A stretch of 64,000 bases of DNA, from NCBI RefSeq assembly GCF_014287895.1, contig NZ_JACOPP010000008.1, positions 1-64,000 on the forward strand, read 5' to 3'. The DNA is from Lawsonibacter hominis. Lineage in GTDB: Bacteria > Bacillota > Clostridia > Oscillospirales > Oscillospiraceae. Shown piece after piece: positions 43,302 to 51,871 of this stretch. Both the position numbers and the translations under genes were made by a program. The number at the start of each line of letters is the position of its first letter. Position 1 is the stretch's first letter. The notes below the pieces were generated by a model. That model worked only from the letters and a program-made list of their open reading frames with translations, was not told where the DNA came from and did not search any database.

Positions 43302-45560
43302 ATGTCGCTACAGGAGCTTTTGCGGGATATTTGCGCGGAATATGGGAGCCGCATCGCCATCGCGTCCGACGGACCGCCCATACCGTACGCTGTGCTGCGG
43401 CGGCGCATCGATTCCATCAGCCGGAGCCTGCTGGAACTGGGCTGCGGGCCCGGCGCGCATATCGTCTATTTGCGGTGTGCGGGGCATGCCTATGTGGAGC
43501 TCTTGTTCGCCGCAGCACAGATCGGCGCCGTTTTTTGCCCGGTCAGTCCGCGGACGGAGCCGGAGCGCCTGCTGGCGCGGCTGAAGCGGTTTGCGCCAGA
43601 TCTGGTGGTGGCGGACCGGGACGTTGTGGCGGGACTCCGGGAGGAGCTGTCCCCCCTGCTGCCCCTGCGGCGGGTGGTGGTCTACCCGGCCTCCCGCCGG
43701 TTTTTGTCCTACCAGAGCTTAACCCGCAAACAGCTGGTGCTGGGCCGGTATCCGGTGGAGGACGCAGCGCCCGTGACGGCGCTGCTGGATGAGGGGAGCG
43801 AGCGGATCCGCACGGTATCCTATGGCGAACTGGGCGCCTATCTGGCGCACTGCCGCGGGGCGCTGCGGCATCCGCCGGGCACCGCGCTGCTGTGCGTGCC
43901 GTATCCCTGCCTGACCTATGTACAGGAGATCTGCCTGGGACTGGCCTGCGGGGATACCCTGCTGCCGATGGAGTCCTTTGAACCCAAGGATTTTATCAAG
44001 ACCGTCAGCGGCCGTCCGGTGGACAGCGTTTACCTGACGCCCAGCATCATCAATGCGGTCAGCATGGATTCCAGATTCCTGATCGGCAACTTTTCCCGGC
44101 TGCGCCGGGTACGGATCGGACAGGCATACTTTGACCGGGATACCGCGGCGCGGATGCAGGGGCTGCTTGAGCCGGACTGTGTGGTGGAGAAGGATACCGG
44201 GTTTCCGGAGAGCGTGACCCGGCTCACGCTGCATGCCGCCGAACTGTGCCCCGAGGAGTGGGATGCCGCCGCCGTACCCATCAACTCCATCGGACGGCCG
44301 GTCGAGGGGGTGGAGGTCTGTCCTGCGCTTCCGGGGGCCTGTACGGCGGGAGAGCCTGGGCTGCTGCAATTCCGCCGGTCTGAGGATGCGCCCTGGCAGA
44401 CGCTTGGACGGGGATGGGTGGATCGGGAAGGGCTGGTCCGCCTGAGCTGGGAGATGGAGTGCCCGCCGCTTCCGGAAAACGCCCCGTTTGCAGGGCTGCG
44501 TACCGGCGTTTCCAATCGTTCTGAATTTGAGCAGGCCGCCCGGGCGCTGGCGCTGACCACCTATTTGGAGGTCTTCGACGCCTTTGCCCACATCTCCGCC
44601 AGCAGTGCGGCCGAGGCCTTCGAACGGGCCTGCTGTCAGGCCGTTCTGAATCATTTCGGCTGTGCGGCCGCCGCGCTGTCGATCCCGCGCCGGAGCGTCC
44701 AGGCGAGCATTGTGCGCGCTTCCGTCATCTGGGAGGCGGAGCATACCTGTGTCTCCCACGGCCATCCGGACGCCTTTTGGGTGCGGGATGGGACAAAAAT
44801 CCGCCTGGCGTCCCCGGGGGAGGCCTGTTTCCCGGCGGGGTGCTACCTGGTCTGCCATCCGATTTATTCCCGGGGCTGCCAGCTGATGGGGGAGCTGTAC
44901 CTGGCCTTTCCGGAGGACCGCCTCCCCACGCCGGAGGGAGGGGCCAAGCTGTGCGTGGCGCTGCGCCATCTTGCGGTTTTGCTGGAATCCCATCGGGATC
45001 TGGCGGAGACGGCCGTCCGGCTGGAGCTTTACCGGCGGGCCATGGAGCTGGCCGGAGACGGCATCGGCATCAGCGGCCTGGAGGTCAAGCCAACGCTGCT
45101 TTTCGTCAATCCCAAGTCGGCGCGGTTTATCAATCTGGGCAAGAGCGACGCCGCCTTCGGCGTCCTGCTGGAAAAGATCCAGACGGCCAATCTGCAGGAT
45201 CTGCGCCAAGGGGGGAAGAACAGCAGCTCCCGTTCCTTTTTTTACACCGATCCGGAGCATGGAAAGACCTGGGTGAACTACCGCACGGAAAAGGTCGTTG
45301 TGGATGGGGAGCCCTATGCCATCGCATTCTGCAACATGCGGGAGAGCGGCGGAGAAGCCCGGCACCTGGAGGGACTGCTCAGCGAGCGGGAGCTGGAGAT
45401 CGTACGGCTCATCACGGAGGGGCTGACCAACAAGGAGATCGCCGGGCGGGTCGGCATCTCGGTCAACACGGTCAAATACCATGTTGCCCGCATCTATGAG
45501 AAGATGCAGGTCACCAACCGGACGGAACTGCTGTCGAGTACCTATCTGCGCAAACAATAA
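43302..45560 (+). CDS. ANL (acyl-CoA synthetase-like) domain fused to a LuxR-type regulator
   Basis: The 752-residue protein begins like an adenylate-forming enzyme (LRRRIDSISRSLLELGCGPGAHIVYL, ELLFAAAQIGAVFCPVSPR) and keeps IGRPVEGVEV and GRGWVDREGLVRL. The ATP P-loop (TSGTTG-PK in enzymes) reads TALLDEGSERIRT, so it probably binds a ligand without activating it. About 410-570 is GAF-like, about 570-685 PAS-like, and the end is a LuxR helix-turn-helix (LSERELEIVRLITEGLTNKE, then IAGRVGISVNTVKYHVARIYEKM). It diverges from the island operon, so it likely senses an aromatic acid or its CoA ester and controls it. ATG 43302 follows AAAAGGAGG. Confidence 0.8.
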   Translation: MSLQELLRDICAEYGSRIAIASDGPPIPYAVLRRRIDSISRSLLELGCGPGAHIVYLRCAGHAYVELLFAAAQIGAVFCPVSPRTEPERLLARLKRFAPDLVVADRDVVAGLREELSPLLPLRRVVVYPASRRFLSYQSLTRKQLVLGRYPVEDAAPVTALLDEGSERIRTVSYGELGAYLAHCRGALRHPPGTALLCVPYPCLTYVQEICLGLACGDTLLPMESFEPKDFIKTVSGRPVDSVYLTPSIINAVSMDSRFLIGNFSRLRRVRIGQAYFDRDTAARMQGLLEPDCVVEKDTGFPESVTRLTLHAAELCPEEWDAAAVPINSIGRPVEGVEVCPALPGACTAGEPGLLQFRRSEDAPWQTLGRGWVDREGLVRLSWEMECPPLPENAPFAGLRTGVSNRSEFEQAARALALTTYLEVFDAFAHISASSAAEAFERACCQAVLNHFGCAAAALSIPRRSVQASIVRASVIWEAEHTCVSHGHPDAFWVRDGTKIRLASPGEACFPAGCYLVCHPIYSRGCQLMGELYLAFPEDRLPTPEGGAKLCVALRHLAVLLESHRDLAETAVRLELYRRAMELAGDGIGISGLEVKPTLLFVNPKSARFINLGKSDAAFGVLLEKIQTANLQDLRQGGKNSSSRSFFYTDPEHGKTWVNYRTEKVVVDGEPYAIAFCNMRESGGEARHLEGLLSERELEIVRLITEGLTNKEIAGRVGISVNTVKYHVARIYEKMQVTNRTELLSSTYLRKQ

Positions 45561-45563
45561 AGG

Positions 45564-45601
45564 ATGAGCCGCGCCTTCCCGGTCGGGAAGGCGCGGCTCA
45601 T
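45564..45601 (+). terminator. Hairpin after the ANL-LuxR gene
   Basis: A perfect 17-bp stem (ATGAGCCGCGCCTTCCC / GGGAAGGCGCGGCTCAT) with a 4-base loop starts 4 bases past the stop. The following T-run is poor (TCGGTC), so termination may be partial. Confidence 0.6.
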
Positions 45602-45852
45602 TCGGTCAAACAAGGGGGCGGGGCGGGGGAGAGCGTGCAAGTGTACGGGACAGACCGCCCTGCGGGCGCAGGGGGGCGTCTGGCGCCGAATGCGGCCGGA
45701 CGGTTTGGGCGAACGGCTGGCACAGCGGCGCTGCAGGTCCGGTGCCGGAAGGCCGGGGCCGGATCAGGGCGCTCGGATCCTCAGGTTCAGCAGCGAAAGA
45801 AGGGAGCAGGCCGGCAGCAGGGCCGCCGGGGCGGCGCAGGAGCCGGAAGCGG
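45602..45852. other. Gene-free, GC-rich stretch
   Basis: About 250 bases between the regulator hairpin and the MFS remnant. No ORF, promoter or repeat that I can support; probably decayed sequence from the lost transporter. Confidence 0.4.
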
Positions 45853-46205
45853 TCACCATGGCCCGGCGAGGGTGGCTGTAAAAGAGGTCGGGATGAGCAT
45901 GGTATTGGCGATGCTGAAGTTCATCGCGAAATGCTTTGTCCCATAAAAGACGCTGACAAAAGCGGAGGAGATGGGAGGCGAGCAGCCGTAGGACAGGCCC
46001 GCCAGACAGATCCCGGCCGCGCACAGAAAAAGCGCATGGTCGGGATAAAGTTCAGCGCCAGCTGAGAGACGCTCCGGATGAACGCCTCGGCCAGCGGAGC
46101 CTTCAGGATGGACCAGGCGTAAAGGATGCCCGCGAAGGGCATGCATCCCACGCCGCACAGCAGATAGGGCCGGCGCACCGGCGCGCGGCTACGGGCCTGC
46201 TCCAA
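45853..46205 (-). pseudogene. Remnant of an MFS transporter (oxalate/formate-antiporter-like)
   Basis: Two fragments of an MFS protein remain in different frames. The first encodes a first helix (YLLCGVGCMPFAGILYAWSI) and continues to LALNFIPTM. After a frame change near 46040 the other reads LAGLSYGCSPPISSAFVSVF and TKHFAMNFSIANTMLIPTSF, which resembles a late helix of OFA-type carriers. A normal carrier has about 400 residues, so besides the frameshift most of the middle is deleted. It lies directly downstream of etfA. Confidence 0.65.
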
Positions 46206-46239
46206 TTCTGTACGCCTGCTCGTTCGGTTTTCCCGGCGC

Positions 46240-47340
46240 CTATCCCTTGCTGGAGGCTGTCGCTTCGATCATGAGCGGAAGGACCTGGAACAGGTCGGCG
46301 GGGATGCCGTAGTCGGCCACCTCAAAAATGGGGGCGGCGGGATTTTGATTCACCGCCACGATGCACGCGGCGTCCTGCATGCCCGCCTTATGCTGGATGG
46401 CCCCGGAAATGCCCAGGGCAATGTACAGCCGGGGCCGGACGGTCTTGCCGGTCTGGCCCACCTGGTGGTCCGCGCCGATCCAGCCCGCGTCCACGCAGGC
46501 GCGGGAGGCGCCCACCACGCCGCCCAGGGCGTCGGCCAACTGCTGGGCCAGCGCCAGGCCGGTTTTTACGTCCCTGCTGATGCCGTAGCCCACGCTGACC
46601 ACGACCTCCGCACCGATCAGGTCCACGGCGGCCTTGGCCTGCTTGACCACCTCCAGCACACGGGTCTTCTGATCGCGCTCATCCAGTGTGACAGGGCAAA
46701 GCTCCACCCGGCAGGCGTCGGCCTTGGCCTGGTCGAAGGGGGCGCACTGCATCACGCCGGGCCGGACGGTGGACATCTGGGGCCGGAACCGGGGGCAGAT
46801 GATGGTGGCCATCAGGTGGCCGCCGAAAGCAGGACGGGTCATCTTCAGACCCCTGTCGGTCAGGTCCCACTTCATACCGTCCACATCCAGGGTGGAGGTA
46901 CGCTTTAAAAATTCCTGATACTTGGCCACATCCACATCCAGGTGGGTACAGTCGGCGGTAAGGCCGGTGTGCAGGCGGGCCGCGCAGCGGGGGCCCAGGT
47001 CCCGGCCGATGTTGGTGGCGCCGATGAGCACGATTTCCGGCTTGCGCTCCATGACCATGCCGCAGACCACCTTGGTATAGGCGTCGGTGGTGTAATCCTT
47101 CAGCAGGGGGTGCTGGCATACATATACCCGGTCGGCCCCATAGCCGCCCAGCGTGGGGGCCAGCGCCGCCACGCCGTCGCCCAGCAGCAGGCCGCAGAGC
47201 TCCACGCCCAGATCGTCGGCCAGCTTGCGGCCTTCGGAGAGCAGCTCGAAGCAGGTGGGGTTGAGCTCGCCGCCGCGCTGCTCGCAGAATACCCACACGC
47301 CCCGGAAGGCGGCGGGGTCGGTATTATGAAATTCAGTCAT
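46240..47340 (-). CDS. etfA: Electron transfer flavoprotein alpha subunit
   Basis: The 366-residue FAD-binding subunit has the C-terminal FAD motif VGASRACVDAGWIGADHQVGQTG then PRLYIALGISGAIQHKAGM. It pairs with EtfB to carry electrons to or from the acyl-CoA dehydrogenase encoded upstream. ATG 47340 is 8 bases after GGAGG. It overlaps nothing and starts 14 bases past the etfB stop. Last intact gene of the operon. Confidence 0.95.
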   Translation of the reverse strand: MTEFHNTDPAAFRGVWVFCEQRGGELNPTCFELLSEGRKLADDLGVELCGLLLGDGVAALAPTLGGYGADRVYVCQHPLLKDYTTDAYTKVVCGMVMERKPEIVLIGATNIGRDLGPRCAARLHTGLTADCTHLDVDVAKYQEFLKRTSTLDVDGMKWDLTDRGLKMTRPAFGGHLMATIICPRFRPQMSTVRPGVMQCAPFDQAKADACRVELCPVTLDERDQKTRVLEVVKQAKAAVDLIGAEVVVSVGYGISRDVKTGLALAQQLADALGGVVGASRACVDAGWIGADHQVGQTGKTVRPRLYIALGISGAIQHKAGMQDAACIVAVNQNPAAPIFEVADYGIPADLFQVLPLMIEATASSKG

Positions 47341-47354
47341 TTCCGCATCCTCCC

Positions 47355-48158
47355 TCAAATCATGTGCTGTTTTTCCAGCGCGGCGAAGAGCTGCGCCACC
47401 GCCTCTTTCGGGGAACCCTCCAGCAGGACGCCCGCGCCCTTCACCGGGGGCGAGAAGGACTTGTACACGTTGGTGGGGGAACCCTTCAGGCCGATGGTGT
47501 CCGGCTCGATGAGGGGCTCGTCCTTCAAAGCCGCATAGTCAAGGACCCGATAAGGCTTCTGATCGCACTCCAGAATGCCCTTGACGGTCATATACCGGGG
47601 GGTATTCAGCTCCTTGATACAGGTGATCAGGCAGGGCGTGGACACCTGGATGTTCATATAGCCGTCCTCCAGCATGCGGCGGACGGTGAGCGTGCGGCCC
47701 TCCTTCCGGATGTCGGCGGCATAGGTCACCTGCGGCAGGCCCAGCTTTTCCGCGATCTGGGGACCCACCTGGGCGGTGTCGCCGTCGATGGCCTGACGGC
47801 CGCAGAAGATCACGTCCTCCTCATCCAGACCCAGGTGCGCGATGGCGGCGGCAATGATCTGGGAGGTGGCGAAGGTATCCGAACCGCCGAACTCCCGGCC
47901 GGAGATGAGCACCGCCTCGTCGCAGCCCATGGCCAGCAGCTCCCGCAGCATCCCGGCGGCGGGGGGCGGGCCCATGGAGATCACCACCACCCTGGCTTCC
48001 GGATGCTGGTCCTTGAGGGTCAGGGCGGCCTCCACCGCGTTCCGGTCGTCCGGATTGGTGATGGCGGCCATGCTGGAGCGGTCCATGGTGCCGTCGGCCT
48101 TGACCGCCACCTTGCCGGAGGTGTCCGGCACCTGCTTGACGCAGACAATGAATTTCAT
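47355..48158 (-). CDS. etfB: Electron transfer flavoprotein beta subunit
   Basis: The 267-residue protein begins MKFIVCVKQVPDTSGKVAV and contains the adenine-nucleotide motif region (VVVISMGPPPAAGMLRELLAMGCDEAVLIS) and ICGRQAIDGDTAQVGPQIAE-like sequence (IFCGRQAIDGDTAQVG). In bifurcating Etf of Clostridia the beta subunit binds a second FAD that receives electrons from NADH; whether this pair bifurcates cannot be decided. Start 14 bases after acd. Confidence 0.95.
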   Translation of the reverse strand: MKFIVCVKQVPDTSGKVAVKADGTMDRSSMAAITNPDDRNAVEAALTLKDQHPEARVVVISMGPPPAAGMLRELLAMGCDEAVLISGREFGGSDTFATSQIIAAAIAHLGLDEEDVIFCGRQAIDGDTAQVGPQIAEKLGLPQVTYAADIRKEGRTLTVRRMLEDGYMNIQVSTPCLITCIKELNTPRYMTVKGILECDQKPYRVLDYAALKDEPLIEPDTIGLKGSPTNVYKSFSPPVKGAGVLLEGSPKEAVAQLFAALEKQHMI

Positions 48159-48171
48159 ACCCTTCTCCTCC

Positions 48172-49314
48172 TTACTTGAGCAAGCTGCCCGAGATGACCA
48201 TCTGCTGTACCTGCGAGGTGCCCTCGTAGATGCTGGTGATGCGGGCGTCCCGGTAGAAGCGCTCCACCTTGTATTCCTTGATGTAGCCGTAGCCCCCGTG
48301 GATCTGCACGGCCTTGTAGGCCGCGCGGTTGCACATCTCGGCCGCGTACAGCTTGCTCATGGCGCACAGCTTGGCGCTCTCCGGGTCCCCCGCATCCTTG
48401 CGCACGGCGGTGGAGTAGACCAGCTGGCGCGCGGCCTCGATCTCGGTGGCCATGTCGGCCAGCATGAAGCTGATGGCCTGGAATTTGGCGATGGGCTTGC
48501 CGAACTGCTTGCGCTCTTTGGCGTACTTGACGGACGCGTCCAGGCAGCCCTGGGCGATGCCCACCGCTTGGGCGGCCATGCCCAGGCGCCCGCCGTCCAG
48601 GGTCTTCATCGCGGTGGAGAAGCCCTTGTGCAGCGGGCCCAGCAGGTCGCTTTTGTGGACATGCACATCCTCCAGGATGATGTCGCTGGTGGGGTAGCCC
48701 ACGATGCCCATCTTGTGCTCGGGCTTGCCGCAGGATACGCCGGGCAGCTTCATGTCCACAAGGAACATGGAGATGCCCTTGGAGCCTTTCTGGCTGGGAT
48801 CGGTCTTGGCGTAGACCACCGCGTAATCCGCGAAGGGCGCGCCGGAAATGAAGGTCTTGCGGCCGTTGAGAATAAATTCGTCCCCAGCCTGCACGGCGGA
48901 GGTCAGGGTCCCGCCCGCGTCGGAGCCGGCGCCCGGTTCGGTCAGGGCGAAGACCAGGATCTTTTCTCCCTTGGCCACGGGGATCACGTAGTTCCGCTTC
49001 TGCTCCTCGGTGCCGCAGTAGAGCAGCGGACCCGCCCCCAGGGAGTTGGAGGTGTTGGCATAGATGGACAGCACCGGGGACACCCGGGCGAACTCCTCCA
49101 CCATCATGGCATAGGCCAGACTGTCGCCGCCCTGGCCGCCGTATTCCACCGGGATCTTGACGCCCAGAAAGCCGCAGCGCGCCATCTTATCATGAATGGC
49201 GCGGTCAAATTCCCCGGTCTCCTCCAGCCGGTCCAGCAGCTCGTCCGTGAACTCCGTTTCCGCAAACTGCCGGAAAAGTTTGCGCAACATCTGTTGCTTT
49301 TCGGTCAATACCAT
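48172..49314 (-). CDS. Acyl-CoA dehydrogenase (butyryl-CoA dehydrogenase-like)
   Basis: The 380-residue flavoenzyme has the typical ALTEPGAGSDAGG motif, MGIVGYPTSDIILEDVHV, IHGGYGYIKEYKVERFYRDA and the catalytic base Glu in ITSIYEGTSQ. In Clostridia such an enzyme with EtfBA reduces enoyl-CoA such as crotonyl-, acrylyl- or arylacrylyl-CoA. No thl/hbd/crt genes are present, so it is not the standard butyrate operon. ATG follows AAGGAGG. It starts 14 bases after the CoA-transferase stop. Confidence 0.92.
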   Translation of the reverse strand: MVLTEKQQMLRKLFRQFAETEFTDELLDRLEETGEFDRAIHDKMARCGFLGVKIPVEYGGQGGDSLAYAMMVEEFARVSPVLSIYANTSNSLGAGPLLYCGTEEQKRNYVIPVAKGEKILVFALTEPGAGSDAGGTLTSAVQAGDEFILNGRKTFISGAPFADYAVVYAKTDPSQKGSKGISMFLVDMKLPGVSCGKPEHKMGIVGYPTSDIILEDVHVHKSDLLGPLHKGFSTAMKTLDGGRLGMAAQAVGIAQGCLDASVKYAKERKQFGKPIAKFQAISFMLADMATEIEAARQLVYSTAVRKDAGDPESAKLCAMSKLYAAEMCNRAAYKAVQIHGGYGYIKEYKVERFYRDARITSIYEGTSQVQQMVISGSLLK

Positions 49315-49327
49315 TTTGTCAGCCTCC

Positions 49328-50956
49328 TTATGCTCGGATCGATTGGCCCAGGCCGCCCCAGTGTTCCTGGAAAATAGCCGGGTCCATGGTTTTCAAATTC
49401 TGGGCGAGCACCGGAACAAAGTCCATGTGGGCCAGGATATCCCGCTCCAGGTCGATGCCCGGGGCGATCTCGATCAGCGTCATTTTGCCGCCGATGAGCT
49501 GAAACACGCAGCGCTCGGTCACATACAGGATGGTCTGATCCGGCCGGGCATAGGGACCGGAAAAGGTGATCTGCTCCACCTGACGGATAAACTTTTTGGC
49601 CTTGCCCTCCTCGGCGATGACCAGCTTGCCGTCCTGTACCAGCACCTTGCTCTTGGCCATAAAGCTGCCGCAGAAGACCACCTTTTTGGCGCTTTGGGTG
49701 ATATTGATGAAGCCGCCGGGTCCGGTAAGGCGGGCGCCGAACTTGGAAACGTTCAAATTGCCCGCCTCGTCGGCCTGGGCCAGGCCCAGCACAGTGATGT
49801 CCAGTCCGCCGCCGTCGATCATGTCGAACATGTCGTTGTGGAGCATGGTGCACTCCGGGTTATAGGCGCTGCCGAAGTTGGGCAGCGCGGCGGGCACCCC
49901 GCCCACCGCGCCGGTCTCCGCGGTGAGGGTGATCTGGTCGGTATATCCCTCCTCAGCCACCACCAGGGCCACGTCCGCGGGAATGCCGACCCCCAGATTG
50001 ACCACGCTGCCAGCGCGCAGCTCCATGGCGCAGCGGCGGCAGAGCACCTTGCGGTCCGACATGGGCAGCTTGGGCAGAGCCTGCACCGGCTTTTTGATCT
50101 GACCGGAGAAGGCGGGCTCAAAGTAGACCCCCTCGGCCTGCCAGCAGGCCATGGGGTCGGTGGCCTGGACCACATAGTCCACCAGAATGCCGGGGATCTT
50201 GACCTGCTTGGGGTCCATCGTGCCCTTTCGGGCCACGTATTCCACCTGCACAATGACGATGCCGCCGCTGTTTTTGGCGGCCATGGCCACCGCAAGGCCC
50301 TCGTTGAGCACGCTCTCGTGTTCAAAGGTGATGTTGCCGTTTTCGTCGGCGGTGGTGCCCCGCAGCAGCGCTACGTTCAGGGGAAAGCTCTTGTAAAACA
50401 GGTACTCCTCGCCGCCCAGCTCTACCAGTTCCACCAGGTCTTCCGTGGTTGCCTGGTTCATCTTGCCGCCCTCGACGCGGGGGTCTACAAAAGTGCCGAG
50501 GCCGACCTTGGTCAGTAGACCGGGCCGTCCGGCGGCGATTTCCCGCCACAGGTTTACGATGACGCCCTGGGGAAGACAGTGACACTGAATTTTGTTTTGC
50601 CGCACCAGCTCGTTCAGGGAGAAGGCCGAGCCAATGTGGGCGCCGCACCACTTGGCGATCAGTCCCTCTCCGGCCTCGCCGAACCGGGTCACGCCGCGGT
50701 TGCCCTGATCCTGGGCGGGGCCGTCGGGCCGCTTCGTGCGGTCCCAACCCAAAAACTGGTTGCCGTAGCCCCAGTCTCCCATGGCACTGCCCTGCTTCAG
50801 ATTCAGGTTTCGGGGGTGCCCCGTCTCCCGGAAGCGGTCCCGGATGGCACAGGCCACCTCCTCCGGCCAGCCGGACAGTCCCATGCCCGCCAGGCCAACG
50901 GTGGCCCCGTCCGGGATCCGTTCGGCGGCCTCTTGGGCGGTAAGAAATGTAGCCAT
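49328..50956 (-). CDS. Family I acyl-CoA:carboxylate CoA-transferase
   Basis: The 542-residue single-chain enzyme fuses the alpha and beta halves of family I transferases, as does propionate CoA-transferase. Alpha: AERIPDGATVGLAGMGLSG. Beta: AMELRAGSVVNLGVGIPADV and the catalytic Glu in TAETGAVGGVP. It activates an acid using CoA from acetyl-CoA or the product ester. With acd-etfBA downstream it would complete a reductive acid cycle, like the pct or fld pathways; the substrate is unknown. It is the first gene of the operon, with the start after AAGGAGG. Confidence 0.9.
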   Translation of the reverse strand: MATFLTAQEAAERIPDGATVGLAGMGLSGWPEEVACAIRDRFRETGHPRNLNLKQGSAMGDWGYGNQFLGWDRTKRPDGPAQDQGNRGVTRFGEAGEGLIAKWCGAHIGSAFSLNELVRQNKIQCHCLPQGVIVNLWREIAAGRPGLLTKVGLGTFVDPRVEGGKMNQATTEDLVELVELGGEEYLFYKSFPLNVALLRGTTADENGNITFEHESVLNEGLAVAMAAKNSGGIVIVQVEYVARKGTMDPKQVKIPGILVDYVVQATDPMACWQAEGVYFEPAFSGQIKKPVQALPKLPMSDRKVLCRRCAMELRAGSVVNLGVGIPADVALVVAEEGYTDQITLTAETGAVGGVPAALPNFGSAYNPECTMLHNDMFDMIDGGGLDITVLGLAQADEAGNLNVSKFGARLTGPGGFINITQSAKKVVFCGSFMAKSKVLVQDGKLVIAEEGKAKKFIRQVEQITFSGPYARPDQTILYVTERCVFQLIGGKMTLIEIAPGIDLERDILAHMDFVPVLAQNLKTMDPAIFQEHWGGLGQSIRA

Positions 50957-50993
50957 ACTGCTGCCTCCTTTTGTGAAATTGTTTTATGAATAT

Positions 50994-51010
50994 GTTCAGT
51001 GAACTTGTTC
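50994..51010. promoter_or_regulatory. Overlapping palindromes, probable TetR operator
   Basis: GTTCA-G-TGAAC (50994-51004) and GAAC-TT-GTTC (51001-51010) overlap. They sit over the expected transcription start of the CoA-transferase operon, the position for repression by the divergent TetR protein. Confidence 0.6.
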
Positions 51011-51014
51011 GTTA

Positions 51015-51043
51015 ATTATGTCACGAGGCAAAACGAAATGCAA
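51015..51043 (-). promoter_or_regulatory. Promoter of the CoA-transferase-acd-etfBA operon
   Basis: TTGCAT, 17 bases, CATAAT on the minus strand; about 50 bases from the start codon. Confidence 0.6.
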
Positions 51044-51145
51044 TAGGGCGGCCCCAAAAAAGCGGGTCAAATCAGAAAATTGTAAAAAAAGCCAAATAAG
51101 CTTGCTCAAATTGGGTGAACCGTCCAAAAAAAGGCCCTCCCGCAC

Positions 51146-51174
51146 TTGGCAGGAGGGCCTGATTTTGATATAAT
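51146..51174 (+). promoter_or_regulatory. Promoter of the TetR gene
   Basis: TTGGCA, 17 bases, perfect TATAAT. The -35 lies in the loop of a hairpin (AGGCCCTCC / GGAGGGCCT, 51132-51160). Confidence 0.8.
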
Positions 51175-51202
51175 CGTTGCAGAGAAATGGGGGGCGCAGG
51201 GA

Positions 51203-51790
51203 TTGGAAGAGCATAAAAAGACCCGCAGGCAGCAGGCGGAGGAGACGAAGCGCCATATCTTTGAAGTGGCCTTGGCGCTGCTGGACCGCCGTGCGTTTGA
51301 GCAGATCAAGGTCCGGGATATCGTGGAGGCCGCCCAGGTCTCGGTGGGGACCTTCTATAACTATTATGCAACCAAGCTGGATGTGTACTATGAGACCTAC
51401 CAGCTGGCCGACGAGTACTTTGAGGACGTGGTGGCGCCCGCTCTTATCCAGCCCACCGCACGGGAGCGGATCCTGCATTTTTTTGACGAATATGCCCGCT
51501 ATTCCAGCGAGATCACCGATATCTCCCTGACCAAGCTGCTCTACAACTCCAACAACAAATGCTTTGACCGCCCCTCCGAACAGGGGATCCGAAGGGTGCT
51601 GGGAGAACAGGTGCAGCGGGGACTGCAGGCCGGAGAGTTCCACAGTGAAGAAGGGGCGGCCGCCATGGTGGACTTTCTGATGATCGCTGCCCGGGGGCTG
51701 GTGTACAACTGGTGCACCCACGACGGCGGCTATCCGATTCGGCCGGCGATGAAACGCTATGTGGAACGCCTGCTGCGGGCCTGGGACTGA
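51203..51790 (+). CDS. TetR/AcrR-family repressor
   Basis: The 195-residue protein has an N-terminal TetR helix-turn-helix (ETKRHIFEVALALLDRRAFE, then IKVRDIVEAAQVSVGTFYNYY) and a helical ligand domain (DISLTKLLYNSNNKCF, AAMVDFLMIAARGLVYNWC). TTG 51203 is the start: it lies about 20 bases after the expected transcription start, behind GGGGGG/AGGGA. An ATG at 51146 is in frame but lies in the -35 box. It diverges from the acyl-CoA operon, whose promoter carries palindromes, so it most likely represses that operon in response to an acyl-CoA or acid. Confidence 0.9.
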   Translation: MEEHKKTRRQQAEETKRHIFEVALALLDRRAFEQIKVRDIVEAAQVSVGTFYNYYATKLDVYYETYQLADEYFEDVVAPALIQPTARERILHFFDEYARYSSEITDISLTKLLYNSNNKCFDRPSEQGIRRVLGEQVQRGLQAGEFHSEEGAAAMVDFLMIAARGLVYNWCTHDGGYPIRPAMKRYVERLLRAWD

Positions 51791-51814
51791 ACAGGGCCCA
51801 AGGGGGACAAGCTG

Positions 51815-51854
51815 AGGGACGCGCTGCGGAAAATCCGCAGCGCGTCCCTTCCTT
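51815..51854. terminator. Terminator between tetR and the second M14 gene
   Basis: A perfect 15-bp stem (GGGACGCGCTGCGGA / TCCGCAGCGCGTCCC) with a 3-base loop between the convergent genes, followed by TTCCTTCTG on the + strand. Confidence 0.7.
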
Positions 51855-51871
51855 CTGCTGATACCGCCCGC

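Noticed and set aside
51146..51202. ATG at 51146 as the start of the TetR protein
   Set aside because: It lies in the -35 box of the gene's own near-consensus promoter, so it would not be transcribed.
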